Origin: Pseudomonas fluorescens
GTDB taxonomy: Bacteria; Pseudomonadota; Gammaproteobacteria; Pseudomonadales; Pseudomonadaceae
NCBI RefSeq assembly: GCF_001648775.1
Contig: NZ_LVEJ01000016.1
Span: 186,001 to 250,000 of the forward strand
DNA: 64,000 nt
Direction of reading: 5' to 3'
Shown here: one piece after another, positions 51,610 to 60,987 of the stretch
Numbering within the stretch: the stretch's first letter is position 1
How the letters are laid out: each line of letters begins with the position of its first letter
Notes under the pieces: generated by a model
What the model was told of the DNA's origin: nothing
The model's database searches: none
What the model saw: the letters and a program-made list of their open reading frames with translations, nothing else
Translations under genes and position numbers: made by a program

Positions 51610-52408
51610 ACGACTTCACCAGCGTCAGCTCCCCCACCGCGCGCATCGGGATCAGAAACGTCTCCATTTTCTCGTTCGGTGTGCCTTCTTCAGTAATCAC
51701 CGTCACCTGCGCGGTGGTCAGCGCCTGCACCGCCTCATCGCCGCCATCCTCATCCCCGCGATAGCCACCGCCGTAGTAATTCACATACACCAGATACTGG
51801 CCCTTGATCGGCGCCGGCATGGCGAAGATTTCCGGGCCGTAGCCGGTGGTGACGTCAACGTCGAGTGCTGCACCGTTGGGTGCGACGCGGTTGCCGTACC
51901 AGATGTGTGCGCCGTCGGGGGTGACGAGGTGCAGGTCAAGGTCGGTGCCGTCGCTGTCCCACGCCAGCAGTACGCGCAGTTTTGCCGGGGTGGCGCCGCC
52001 GCTGGTGTTGAGAAATTGCGTGCGGTGGCGTTGTTGGCCGTCGGGGCTGCGCACTTCGACGCTGTTGCTGCCATTGGGGAAGGAGAACGGACGATCGAAG
52101 TGGCCGCTGTCGTCAATTTTCAGCGGCATGCTCACGCCGTTGACGATCAGTCGGCCGGGCTCGTTGCTTTTGGGCGAGGCTTTGATGTCGCCGCTGATGC
52201 GGGCAGTGTTGGCCTGGCCGACCGGGGTGTTGACCGACGAGGCCGGGTAGTTGACGGTCTGGCGAAAGCTTTCGCCCTCGCCTTCGGGGGCGCCGCTGCG
52301 CCAGCCGCCGACCGGGGTGTCGAGTTTGTCGCTGTCGGCAGCGATGGCCGGCGCTAGTGCGGTCAACGTGCAGAGCAGCAACAAGACCTGTGGATAACGG
52401 AGTGTCAT
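51596..52408 (-). CDS. yfaP: YfaP family periplasmic protein (DUF2135)
   Basis: A 270-residue exported protein with signal LLLLCTLTALAPAIAA. The C-terminal DUF2135 domain (about 135-270) has LRVLLAWDSDGTDLDLHLVTPDGAHIWY-type sequence, a beta-sandwich with an Asp-rich strand, and VYVNYYGGGY. The central part (NGVSMPLKIDDSGHF, FPNGSNSVEVRSPDGQ) looks like an immunoglobulin-like module. Last gene of the yfa operon, 3 bases after yfaQ. A paralogue opens the operon at 60988. Confidence 0.88.
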   Translation of the reverse strand: MTLRYPQVLLLLCTLTALAPAIAADSDKLDTPVGGWRSGAPEGEGESFRQTVNYPASSVNTPVGQANTARISGDIKASPKSNEPGRLIVNGVSMPLKIDDSGHFDRPFSFPNGSNSVEVRSPDGQQRHRTQFLNTSGGATPAKLRVLLAWDSDGTDLDLHLVTPDGAHIWYGNRVAPNGAALDVDVTTGYGPEIFAMPAPIKGQYLVYVNYYGGGYRGDEDGGDEAVQALTTAQVTVITEEGTPNEKMETFLIPMRAVGELTLVKSFSYP

Positions 52409-52411
52409 GGT

Positions 52412-54031
52412 CTATTCCAGCAAAAGATGACGGGCGAGCCCTTCGATGTAGGTTTCATCCTGGCCATTGGGGTGTGCTTCAAAGGCCAGGTGCAGATATT
52501 CGTGGGTCAGGTCGAGGCGATCCTGCAGGGTCAGCACGCCACGTACGTAAATACGTTGGCGTTCACGGTCGACGAAGGGCCGGCCGAAGGCGAGTTTGCA
52601 CACGGCGAATGTGCTGACTTCGTTGTAGCCGGTTTCGCTTTCCAGCTTCGGGCGCCAGCCGCGTCGCTGTTTTTGCAGCCAGTCTTGCGCGGTGGGCAGC
52701 GCTTCGCAGGAAGCAACCGGGTTGTCCCAACGGCTAAGGCTGGCGCGCGGGTAGGCGTGCAGCAGAATCGCGTCGTAACGTTGACCGGCGTTAGCCTGCT
52801 CGACGGCTTGTTGCCAGGCGAGTTTGTCCGGGCCGGGTTGATCGGAGTGATAGGTGACGGTGCTACCGGCCAGCACCAGATCCGCTGTCCACGCCGCGAT
52901 GTTGCGTGATTCCACCGAAGCTGGCCGTGGTGCGACGCGCTGGCGATTGCTGCTGTCATCGATACTCAGGCAGTCGCCGTTGCGCGTGGCGTTTTGCAGC
53001 AGATACGTGCGAATCGCCACGGCCAACGCCTTGGCGGCTTCGGCAGGTTCCGGTTTGGCTTCGCGCTCAAGGACGCGGGCGACGTATTCTTCGCGATCAA
53101 GCCTGGCGACGAGTTTGTCGTTGAGCAGAAACAGTTCGCCGTCACTGTGGATATCCAGCGCGTTGCCATTGGCGAATTCGACGCGGTAATCGCCTTGTAA
53201 CGGGCCGGAAGTCACCACCCGCTCGCCAGTTAGAACCCGCGTAACCGGATAACGCGAGAACAACCCGACTTCAACACAACGCCCCGCCTCTGCCGGCCAT
53301 ACCGCTGGCAAAACGGTCGCCAACCCCTGGCCGTAATGGCGCAAGACCATCTGGCTGGTGCCACGTCCGCCCGCCCAGATCGGCGAGCCATCAGCTGTCC
53401 AGCCAGCAAACCCACCCTGCCGCGATTGCGGGTCCTGATCGCCAAGCCAGCTCCAGGTTTTCACCCGCAAGCGCCCGCCCAATTCACCCACGACATTGCC
53501 GTCCGCCGCATTCAGCACCACATCGAGAAGCACTCGACGCGCCTGATCCTGCGCCGGCAACACGGCCAATACCTTCAATAACTCAACCACGGAAACCCGT
53601 TGAGCCGGTTGCACCGACGGCAAATCCAGCAACCACGACGGAGCCTGTCGCGCCTGCCAGTACGCCCGCCAATCGGCAGAAGAAATGCCCAACCGCGCAG
53701 GCTCGAAATACAACCCACACGACTTAACCAACGCCTGATCGCGTTCGATCTTGCCGCCCGCCGTGCAGCAATAAACCTCTTCCTTCGACTGTCCGCGACA
53801 TTCATAAGCCGGTTCGCGCGCGCCGGTGTCCACCAGCCATGCGTAGACAAACAACTTCCACAAACTGCCCAGCGGTGTATCCAGTGACGACGGCAACGGT
53901 TCACGCTTGATCAGTTGCGTCTGACTCAACGACAACAACTCACCCTTGTATGCCACGCGCAGCGGCTCATCCTGCGCCGTCGCCAGCGCAGGCATCACAC
54001 ACATCAGCAGCCACAGCAGCGGCCGGGTCAT
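52412..54031 (-). CDS. yfaQ: YfaQ (DUF2300) protein with SpoIID-like domain
   Basis: A 539-residue exported protein from ATG 54031 (signal LLWLLMCVMPALATA). The C-terminal half shows REEYVARVLEREAKPEPAEA and AKALAVAIRTYLLQNA, then CLSIDDSSNRQRVAP. This order matches SpoIID/LytB-type proteins, in which the Glu of the V-x-x-E-M/A segment (here near E324) acts in glycan cleavage. The very C-terminal DLTHEYLHLAFEAHPNGQDE contains HEYLH, an HExxH-like zinc site. The role is unknown experimentally. It lies one base after yfaS. Confidence 0.82.
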   Translation of the reverse strand: MTRPLLWLLMCVMPALATAQDEPLRVAYKGELLSLSQTQLIKREPLPSSLDTPLGSLWKLFVYAWLVDTGAREPAYECRGQSKEEVYCCTAGGKIERDQALVKSCGLYFEPARLGISSADWRAYWQARQAPSWLLDLPSVQPAQRVSVVELLKVLAVLPAQDQARRVLLDVVLNAADGNVVGELGGRLRVKTWSWLGDQDPQSRQGGFAGWTADGSPIWAGGRGTSQMVLRHYGQGLATVLPAVWPAEAGRCVEVGLFSRYPVTRVLTGERVVTSGPLQGDYRVEFANGNALDIHSDGELFLLNDKLVARLDREEYVARVLEREAKPEPAEAAKALAVAIRTYLLQNATRNGDCLSIDDSSNRQRVAPRPASVESRNIAAWTADLVLAGSTVTYHSDQPGPDKLAWQQAVEQANAGQRYDAILLHAYPRASLSRWDNPVASCEALPTAQDWLQKQRRGWRPKLESETGYNEVSTFAVCKLAFGRPFVDRERQRIYVRGVLTLQDRLDLTHEYLHLAFEAHPNGQDETYIEGLARHLLLE

Positions 54032-54032
54032 G

Positions 54033-57000
54033 TCAGTTGACCGTGACCTGACCGAGGGCCGCTTTCGCTTCCTGGGCCTGATGCTGCGGTGCGTAGACTT
54101 GCTTGAAACGCACCGGCGGCAGGTTGAACTGGCCCTTCTGTGAGAAGCGCACCAGATGGCGCAGGCGCAACTCACCGCTCAACGCATCGACCGGCACCGC
54201 ATAAGCCAACTGACCCGGTTCGAAGCGCGCTTTCTCCAGCGCCGTCGGTTCGGTGCCGTCCTTGCCCTGCAACTTGATGCCCCACGTCGTGCGCTCGACA
54301 TCGGCACCCGGTGGCAGCGGCACTTCGAGCATGCCGTAGCGCAGCGGTTTCGGCGCTTTGCTGGTGAGGATCACTTCGTCCAGATACAGACTGTCGCTGG
54401 ACAGCGGCTTGCTGCCGACCGGCTCCAGTTTGAAGGTGAACGCTTCGTCGCCTGGTACCAGTCGCGACAGGCGACGGGTGATGGTCACGGCCATCGGATC
54501 GACCGCAGGTTGTTGGGTCTGGAAGCTCAGCGCCGCACGCAGCGGACGCTCTTGTGTGCCCGACACGGTCAACACGCTAGGCACTGGTGTCGCGCCTTGC
54601 CACGTCCAGTACATCTCGCCGCTGGCACCGTAGTTTTTCTTCCAGCCTTCACCCGGTGTCAGGGCAATGGTCGGCGAAGCCTGAGCGATGCTGCGTTGCA
54701 GCCAGGTCAGCGCCAGCGCACGTTCAAGGGTTGATTGCTGAGGCAGCAGACGTTGCAGTAACGCTTGCGCATGGGCCTGATCGAACGGTTGCAGCGACAG
54801 GTTCAACGCTTCGGCAAACGGCTGCGAACTGACCGACAGACGCTGTTGCGCAGCCGCCACCTGACGATTGAACGCGTCTGGCAAGGCCACTTTCGATTGC
54901 GTGGCCAACGAAGCGGTCAACACCCGCGCTGCCGCCAGACCGAGCGCCGAATCCGGATCACTCATCACCAGACTGTCTTCACCATCGTCGAGCATGGTTT
55001 CGGCATTGCCTTCACCGGCCTTGGCCAGATCGTCCATCAAGCCGCTGAGCAGTGTGTTCACCGGCAAATGCATCTGCTTGGCGAACGACAGAATCAGCGC
55101 CCGTTGCAGCAACGGCGTGTTCGGCGCCTGCTTGGCGTACACCTCCAGCACACGCTGCCAGTGCTCCGGCGGTAGGGTGAGCTCCAGCACTTGGCTGGCG
55201 TTCCAGTCGGCGTAATAGGCGTAGGCAGTGAGGAAAGCATCCGGCTCACCGTCGTACCCCCACCAGGTGAAGCTCGCCGATGGCCCGGCCATTTGCACCA
55301 GACGCAGACGGCTGTTCTGCATGATCAGGCGCAAGCGATCACGGATCTGCGGATTCGACGCCAGCGACGGATAAGCGATGCTCAATGGCAGCAAACGACT
55401 GGCCGTCTGCTCGACGCCGCCGTACGGATAGCTGAGCAGATCATCAAGAGCCGAACGGAACAGCGCTTGCGGACTGTCATCCAGACGCAAACGAATATCC
55501 GTGGCGTCGGCCGGCAGACTCAACGGCGTGTCACCACTGGCGACATCAAGACTTTGCGTCTGCGTCACTTGCCAGCCGTCACCGGTCGCACTCAGGCGCA
55601 CGGCAAGGGAGTCGGCGGTTTTGCCGTCCTGCACCAACTCCGCCGTCCACTCGCCGGAAGCCAGGGCGAACGCCGGCAGCGGCAGGTAATTGATGCCGTT
55701 GTTCAGGGTTACCGGCAGGCGTTGTTCGGCACCGGCGTAGTGAGTGACCAGTTCAGCCTTGACCGGTTTATCGGCCTGACTGAACGCGAACACACCAAGT
55801 TGCGGTTGATCGCCTTTGCGGAATTTGCTCGGGCCGCTCCACTTCAGGTACAGCGGTTTTTCCGAACGGACGAATTGCTTCTTCTGCCCGACCTGACCGT
55901 CATCGGCGATCGCGCGGGCAGTGATGCGCCAGCGGGTCAGCGAGTCCGGCATCTTGAAGGTGAAGCGGGTTTTGCCGTCGGCACCGGTCAACAACTCCGG
56001 CTGCCACGCGGCGGTGTCGACGTCCTCACGACGCGGACGTTCCAGCACTTTCACCCCGCGCTCGCTGCGGTTGGCTTTGCCGGGTGCGCCGGGGCTGCCC
56101 GGCAAAGCAACGTCGTAACTGATGAACGACAGGCTGGCGCTGGTGCGCACGTTGTTACGGCGCGGGTGGTAGAAGAACTGGTCGATGGTCGGCGCGACTT
56201 CCGGTTGCAGCGCGTAGACCATTTCGTCGACGACGCTGACGGTCAGATGCGCCGGAACCGCTTTGCCGGCGAACTGCGTAGTCAGGTCAACCGTGACCGT
56301 GTCGCCCGGCAGATACACCGCTTTGTCGGTGCTGATCGCCACGTCGATTTGCGGCGCGACCACTTTTATCCCGGCGTTCTGGAAGCTGTACTGCCCGCCC
56401 TTGGTGTAGAGCACCGAGAAGGTCAGGTTCGGCGCGAAGTTGTCCTTCACCGGGATGCGCGCGCGGTATTGGGTGTCGCTGAGTTTTTCCAGTTTCAGCC
56501 AGTCGCCGCCCTTGGCCAATAGCGCGGTGGCTTCGACCTTGTCGCGCTCCAGCGACAGCAGAGCATCGCTGACCGGCTCCGGGAACGTGATCAGCGCCAG
56601 CGCTTCATCGCCCGCCTTGTACTCAGGCTTGTCGAGGACGATTTCCACGGTGCCCGGCACCGCTTTGACGCCGTCGCCAGTGACCGAATGCCCAGTGGCA
56701 CCGAGCACGCGACCGTGTTGATCTTTCAAGGTCAGGTTGTAGGTACCCGGACGCTCAAAGGCCAGACTGAAACCTTTATCCGTCGCCGCCAGTTTGCCTT
56801 CGCCAGTGCTCTGGTCTTCCAGACGCACCCAGCCATACGTGCTCGGCGTCACCGCTTTGCTTTGCTCGCTGCCGCCTTCGTTGGCGTAGCTGAACGCAAC
56901 CTTGTCGCCGACCGCACTGAAGCGTTGCGGCGCGCTCAAGAGAAAACTCGCGGCGCCACGGTCGATGAGGATTTCCTTGGTGGTCTTGACCCGATACGCC

Positions 57001-58607
57001 GCGCCATCGCTGGCGAACACGGTAAGCATGTAGCGGCTCGGTTTGTCGGCCGCCGGCAGGTCGAGAGTCGCGTTACCTTTGCTGTCGGTGGTCAGTTCGG
57101 TGCTGGTCAGTTCCACCGGGAATTGCCCGAGGTATTGCAGCTCGTTGTCGACCATCGACAGTTGCTGGGCGCGCAGGCTCAAGGTCAGTTTGGCGTTGGC
57201 CACTGGTTTGCCGTCCGGGTAGAGCAACACCAGACTGCCTTTGACCGGTTCGCCGGTGCGGTAATCCTGCTTGGCCAGATTCAGCGAAATCTCGAAATGC
57301 GGCTTGATGTATTCGGCCACACGGAAGGCGCTGCTGTAAGCCTGATCCTTATAGTTGAAACGAATCTCGTAACCGCCCGCCACCGCGTTGTCCGGCAACT
57401 GGAAACGGCCCTGAGTGCCGGCCTTCGAATCGAGTTTCAGATCGAGGTGCTGCAACTCGGTACCGGTAGCATCGAGCACGCTGACCGTGACATCTGCCGC
57501 GCCCGGCAACACCGAATCCCGCGCATTCTTGAATTCGCGACCGACGATTTTCAGCGACACCCAATCGCCCGGGCGATACAGCGGCCGGTCGGTAAAGGCA
57601 TACAGTTTGGTGTCGTAGATTTCGCTGTCGTAATAGAAGTTTTCCGAGACGAATACACCGCCCTCTTCGTCCTCGCCAATCACGAACGAACGCTCCGGGC
57701 TGACGTGTTTCAGGCGCAGCAAACCATCGGCGTCAGTAGCGCCGCTGCTCATCACGCCGAGGCCATCGGTCCACAGCACGTTGACCTTCGGTACCGAACT
57801 GCCTTCGTGTTTGCGCGCAGCCCAGACCAGCAATTCATCGCCGGCAATCTTGCTTACCGCGACGGTATTGGAAACGAAGACCATGGTGGTCGCGCGGTAC
57901 TTGCCGATCAGCGCTTCGACCAGATACAGACCCGGCTTCAAATTGCCCAACGGGATGTAAACGTTGCCCGGCGCGACGCTGACGAAATCGCTGGAAGACC
58001 CGGCCAGATTGACCCCGGCCGGAGGCTCGATCGGCTTGGCCTGCCACAACGGATAACGGAACTGGCTGACCACCGGCAGACCGGGAATCAGCGCAAATTG
58101 CGGCTGCGCGTCGTACGGTGTCGGCGCGGCGATGGCGTTGCCCATCTTCAGTTCCGGCACTTCTTCGGTGACCTGTTTGCGCGATTCATAAGAGAACGCG
58201 CGCTGCATCACCCGACGGGATTTGCGGTACCAGTTGTCCCACAAGTAAGCGAGGGTGTTGGACAAGCCTTCGCCCTTGAACTGACCGTCACTGACCACGC
58301 GATGCAGGTTCTTCTGGCGCTTGAGGAAATCCAGCGGCTTGTCGATGCGGTACACGCGGATGTCGGCGCCGCCATACGGTTCCATGCGGAAACGACGGTA
58401 GTCACGACCCGGCGCTTCGAGGCGCACCATCGCCTGTTCGTCGGCCGCGAAACTGCTATCGGCCAGCAGGAAAAAGCTTTCGCCCGAGACCGGCGTATAG
58501 CCGCTCGGCTCGACCGAATCTTCGGCACTAACGGTGGCCACTGGCAGCAACAGCGCCAGCAGCAAAGGAATTCGGGAACAGAGTCGCAACATGCGGGCAC
58601 CGGTCAT
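54033..58607 (-). CDS. yfaS: YfaS, bacterial alpha-2-macroglobulin without thioester
   Basis: A 1524-residue periplasmic protein. The ATG at 58607 overlaps the yfaT stop as ATGA; an inner ATG at 58592 directly before the signal LRLCSRIPLLLALLLPVA is also possible. MG1-type macroglobulin domains occupy the first two thirds (YDTKLYAFTDRPLYRPGD, PEYKAGDEALALITFP, AVYLPGDTVTVDL), then the bait/ANA-like region and the thioester-helical domain. The thioester Cys of C-x-E-Q is replaced: SYPYGGVEQTASRLLP gives G1064-V-E-Q. It probably traps proteases noncovalently or works as a scaffold. Confidence 0.93.
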   Translation of the reverse strand: MTGARMLRLCSRIPLLLALLLPVATVSAEDSVEPSGYTPVSGESFFLLADSSFAADEQAMVRLEAPGRDYRRFRMEPYGGADIRVYRIDKPLDFLKRQKNLHRVVSDGQFKGEGLSNTLAYLWDNWYRKSRRVMQRAFSYESRKQVTEEVPELKMGNAIAAPTPYDAQPQFALIPGLPVVSQFRYPLWQAKPIEPPAGVNLAGSSSDFVSVAPGNVYIPLGNLKPGLYLVEALIGKYRATTMVFVSNTVAVSKIAGDELLVWAARKHEGSSVPKVNVLWTDGLGVMSSGATDADGLLRLKHVSPERSFVIGEDEEGGVFVSENFYYDSEIYDTKLYAFTDRPLYRPGDWVSLKIVGREFKNARDSVLPGAADVTVSVLDATGTELQHLDLKLDSKAGTQGRFQLPDNAVAGGYEIRFNYKDQAYSSAFRVAEYIKPHFEISLNLAKQDYRTGEPVKGSLVLLYPDGKPVANAKLTLSLRAQQLSMVDNELQYLGQFPVELTSTELTTDSKGNATLDLPAADKPSRYMLTVFASDGAAYRVKTTKEILIDRGAASFLLSAPQRFSAVGDKVAFSYANEGGSEQSKAVTPSTYGWVRLEDQSTGEGKLAATDKGFSLAFERPGTYNLTLKDQHGRVLGATGHSVTGDGVKAVPGTVEIVLDKPEYKAGDEALALITFPEPVSDALLSLERDKVEATALLAKGGDWLKLEKLSDTQYRARIPVKDNFAPNLTFSVLYTKGGQYSFQNAGIKVVAPQIDVAISTDKAVYLPGDTVTVDLTTQFAGKAVPAHLTVSVVDEMVYALQPEVAPTIDQFFYHPRRNNVRTSASLSFISYDVALPGSPGAPGKANRSERGVKVLERPRREDVDTAAWQPELLTGADGKTRFTFKMPDSLTRWRITARAIADDGQVGQKKQFVRSEKPLYLKWSGPSKFRKGDQPQLGVFAFSQADKPVKAELVTHYAGAEQRLPVTLNNGINYLPLPAFALASGEWTAELVQDGKTADSLAVRLSATGDGWQVTQTQSLDVASGDTPLSLPADATDIRLRLDDSPQALFRSALDDLLSYPYGGVEQTASRLLPLSIAYPSLASNPQIRDRLRLIMQNSRLRLVQMAGPSASFTWWGYDGEPDAFLTAYAYYADWNASQVLELTLPPEHWQRVLEVYAKQAPNTPLLQRALILSFAKQMHLPVNTLLSGLMDDLAKAGEGNAETMLDDGEDSLVMSDPDSALGLAAARVLTASLATQSKVALPDAFNRQVAAAQQRLSVSSQPFAEALNLSLQPFDQAHAQALLQRLLPQQSTLERALALTWLQRSIAQASPTIALTPGEGWKKNYGASGEMYWTWQGATPVPSVLTVSGTQERPLRAALSFQTQQPAVDPMAVTITRRLSRLVPGDEAFTFKLEPVGSKPLSSDSLYLDEVILTSKAPKPLRYGMLEVPLPPGADVERTTWGIKLQGKDGTEPTALEKARFEPGQLAYAVPVDALSGELRLRHLVRFSQKGQFNLPPVRFKQVYAPQHQAQEAKAALGQVTVN

Positions 58608-59254
58608 TGGGAGAGAAAGTTCAGTCGATAGACGCCGATGAAGTTGGGGTTGGCTGCGTCGGGTATCCATCGGGTGTCCTTCCATGTCATGAGTTGCTGC
58701 AGGCTTGCCGAACGCATGCCGTTGTCAGTTGGGGTAGTGGTGCCGGTGTGATAGGCGATGTAACGGCCCATCCAGATCATCAGGTGCTGGTCGTCGCCCT
58801 GATCGAAAAACATCAGATCACCGGGCCGTGCCTGCGACACGTCGCGACTAACCAAGTGGCTGTTGAACTGAATCAGTTTGATCGCATTGACGTATGGCCC
58901 GACCTTGCCGCCGCCCTGCTGCCATTGCTGGGCAAGCTTGCGCTGCTCATCGCTGAGCGACAGTTCCGGGGGCAGATAGCGATTGGACAGGCCATTGCTG
59001 CGCAGCCATTTGTCGTCGTGGACCTTCAATGCCTCATTGGCGGCAAAGCGCACCAACCCGGCACAGTCCTGCTGATACCAGCGCGGGCTCGGGCCCTGGC
59101 TCAGTTGCTCCTGGGCGATGCGCACGAACCAGGCACGAAACACCTGGGATTGCGCCGGATCCAGCGCTGGCGCTTCGACGGCTCGGGCGCCCGCACTGAG
59201 TAACAGCGCGAGCAAGCCGAGGCTGCGGATCAGTGCGGTCACAGCGCTTTCCAT
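58604..59254 (-). CDS. yfaT: YfaT (DUF1175) protein, NlpC/P60-like
   Basis: A 216-residue exported protein (signal SLGLLALLLSAGARA). QDCAGLVRFAANEAL with C64, RPGDLMFFDQGDDQHLMIWMG with H157, and IAYHTGT match the Cys/His arrangement of NlpC/P60 cysteine peptidases that cut cell-wall peptides. This fold call is my reading; the family is formally of unknown function. The ATG at 59254 overlaps the end of yfaA by 16 bases; the frame is open to 59269. Confidence 0.85.
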   Translation of the reverse strand: MESAVTALIRSLGLLALLLSAGARAVEAPALDPAQSQVFRAWFVRIAQEQLSQGPSPRWYQQDCAGLVRFAANEALKVHDDKWLRSNGLSNRYLPPELSLSDEQRKLAQQWQQGGGKVGPYVNAIKLIQFNSHLVSRDVSQARPGDLMFFDQGDDQHLMIWMGRYIAYHTGTTTPTDNGMRSASLQQLMTWKDTRWIPDAANPNFIGVYRLNFLSQ

Positions 59255-60951
59255 TCCAGCGGCAACCATTGCCAGTGGCCATCGGGCTCGCTGCCTTCAG
59301 GCAAGGTCAGGGTATATTTGCCGTAGCCGCCGAGGGTGCGCAGTTTCGGGATCAGGTAGGTTTGCGCGGCGTTGTAAAACACCGGCTCCATGTCCTGCGG
59401 CAGGCTGTCGAGGGTTTCCTGCTGCATCAGTTGCGCCATCGAATCCGGGCCGAAGTAGATCGGCATCGGTACATCTTTGGGCAGCACGTCGGCCATCGGC
59501 GGGAAGCGTTTGTCGAGGGTGCCGAGGGCCTTGTCGACGAGTTTGTCGTCGAGGGAGAACAGCAGGGTCGAGCCATGACGGGCGAGGCTGACCTTCATGA
59601 ACGCCTTGCCGGAAATCGCGTCCGGGTTTTCCGCAGTCTTCGCCGCGTACGGACCGAAATTGGAGCTGACCTGACGCTGCCAGACGTGGTTCTGGCCTTC
59701 CTGCTTCTCTACTACCGGGAACACGTTTTCGTCGACGTTGGCCTCGAACGCACCGACCATCGAACCGAACAGCTTGCCGAGGTCGCCATCGAGTTTGCTG
59801 CTGTCCTCATCTTTCAGGCTGGCCACCAGCAACGGCGTGTACAAACGCGAATCGGCGTACCAGCACAGGCCTGCCGCGCCGGCCACGTGTTCGGTGAGCG
59901 TTTGCGCCACCGCTTCTTCGGCGCCGAGTTTTACCAACAATGGTTTTTGCGGTTCGGCCGCGACCGGCAAGGTGACGCAGGCACTGGCACCCAGCGGCAT
60001 CGCTTGCCAGACCGGTTTGAAATCGAAGTCTGGCTGGTTATCCAGTTCGTCCATGGCCAGATAGCTGTGCCAGCCCTTGTCGTCCATGTCGAAACGCAGC
60101 CCGGCGAAGTTCGGGATGAAACGCTGATAACCCATGGCCAGAACACTGGAATTAACCGACAGGCGCTGTTTGGTTTCCGCGGTTTTCGCCGGCAGGCCGA
60201 ACGCTTCAGGGAACAGTTTTTCGCCATTGAGCAACGCCGCCAGCGCTTGTGGCGAGACGTGGCCGGACTCTTCAGAGGCGCCGCTTTGCGGGTCGTAGTA
60301 CTTGGCCGGATTGGACAGCACCACCAGTTTGTCGCCGTGGGAGGCAAACAGCAGGGCTTTGCTGGCGTTATAGGTCAGTTGGTACAGCGGCACGCTATCG
60401 CCGCCGACTTTGAGTTCGCCCATCTGACTGAGCTGCGTGTCATCCAGCGCGACTTTCGCCAGCGGTTCGAGCAGTTTCGCCAGCCCGCCGCGATCCATCA
60501 CCAGCAGAAAATCCTTCAAGCGACCATCCGCGCCACGCCACAACGCTACGTCAGCCGGTTGATCGAAAAGCTGTTCGATCAGGCTGTCCTGCAGCTTCAG
60601 GTCATGCTCGTAGATGATCCGGCGCAGGCTGCCGATCAAGCCGAGGCGATCCGCGTGGGTCTCGTAATAGAAGACAAAATCTTCGGTGAGCGTGGCCTTG
60701 AGGAACGGCACCGTCAGCAGGTCCTTGGGCAACTGGCTCAACGAGCGGGTTTCCAGCAACGCGTCAGGGCGGCTCAAGCCGAGCTTGTCACTGGCCAAAT
60801 CCGTCGGCGGCGCTTTGGGCTTGTGCAAAAACCAGCCAAGACCGCCCGCCACCCCGGCCACCAGGCACAGCCCGGCCAGCAGCAACGGCCATTTCCGGGA
60901 AGGTGGAGTCGCTGGCGTAGCGGCAACTGGAGTCACAGTGTTATCACTCAT
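59239..60951 (-). CDS. yfaA: YfaA (DUF2138) membrane-anchored protein
   Basis: A 570-residue protein with a short cytoplasmic N-terminus and one membrane anchor (WPLLLAGLCLVAGVAGGLGW, about 21-40), the rest periplasmic. From ATG 60951 (MSDNTVTPVAAT). ESKKxYx-type features are absent; recognisable blocks are KLGLSRPDALLETRSLSQLP, VFYYETHADRLGLIGSLRRI and LAMDELDNQPDFDF, typical of DUF2138. Function unknown; position suggests a membrane platform for the yfa machinery. Confidence 0.85.
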   Translation of the reverse strand: MSDNTVTPVAATPATPPSRKWPLLLAGLCLVAGVAGGLGWFLHKPKAPPTDLASDKLGLSRPDALLETRSLSQLPKDLLTVPFLKATLTEDFVFYYETHADRLGLIGSLRRIIYEHDLKLQDSLIEQLFDQPADVALWRGADGRLKDFLLVMDRGGLAKLLEPLAKVALDDTQLSQMGELKVGGDSVPLYQLTYNASKALLFASHGDKLVVLSNPAKYYDPQSGASEESGHVSPQALAALLNGEKLFPEAFGLPAKTAETKQRLSVNSSVLAMGYQRFIPNFAGLRFDMDDKGWHSYLAMDELDNQPDFDFKPVWQAMPLGASACVTLPVAAEPQKPLLVKLGAEEAVAQTLTEHVAGAAGLCWYADSRLYTPLLVASLKDEDSSKLDGDLGKLFGSMVGAFEANVDENVFPVVEKQEGQNHVWQRQVSSNFGPYAAKTAENPDAISGKAFMKVSLARHGSTLLFSLDDKLVDKALGTLDKRFPPMADVLPKDVPMPIYFGPDSMAQLMQQETLDSLPQDMEPVFYNAAQTYLIPKLRTLGGYGKYTLTLPEGSEPDGHWQWLPLEWKAL

Positions 60952-60987
60952 CGTTAACAAAACCCGATTTCATCCGTGGCGGGATGC

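Noticed and set aside
55407..55424. Active thioester in YfaS
   Set aside because: The C-x-E-Q position reads G-V-E-Q, so the covalent trap cannot form.
56688..58631. 647-codon frame opposite yfaS
   Set aside because: Shadow of the macroglobulin coding strand; no motifs, no ribosome site.
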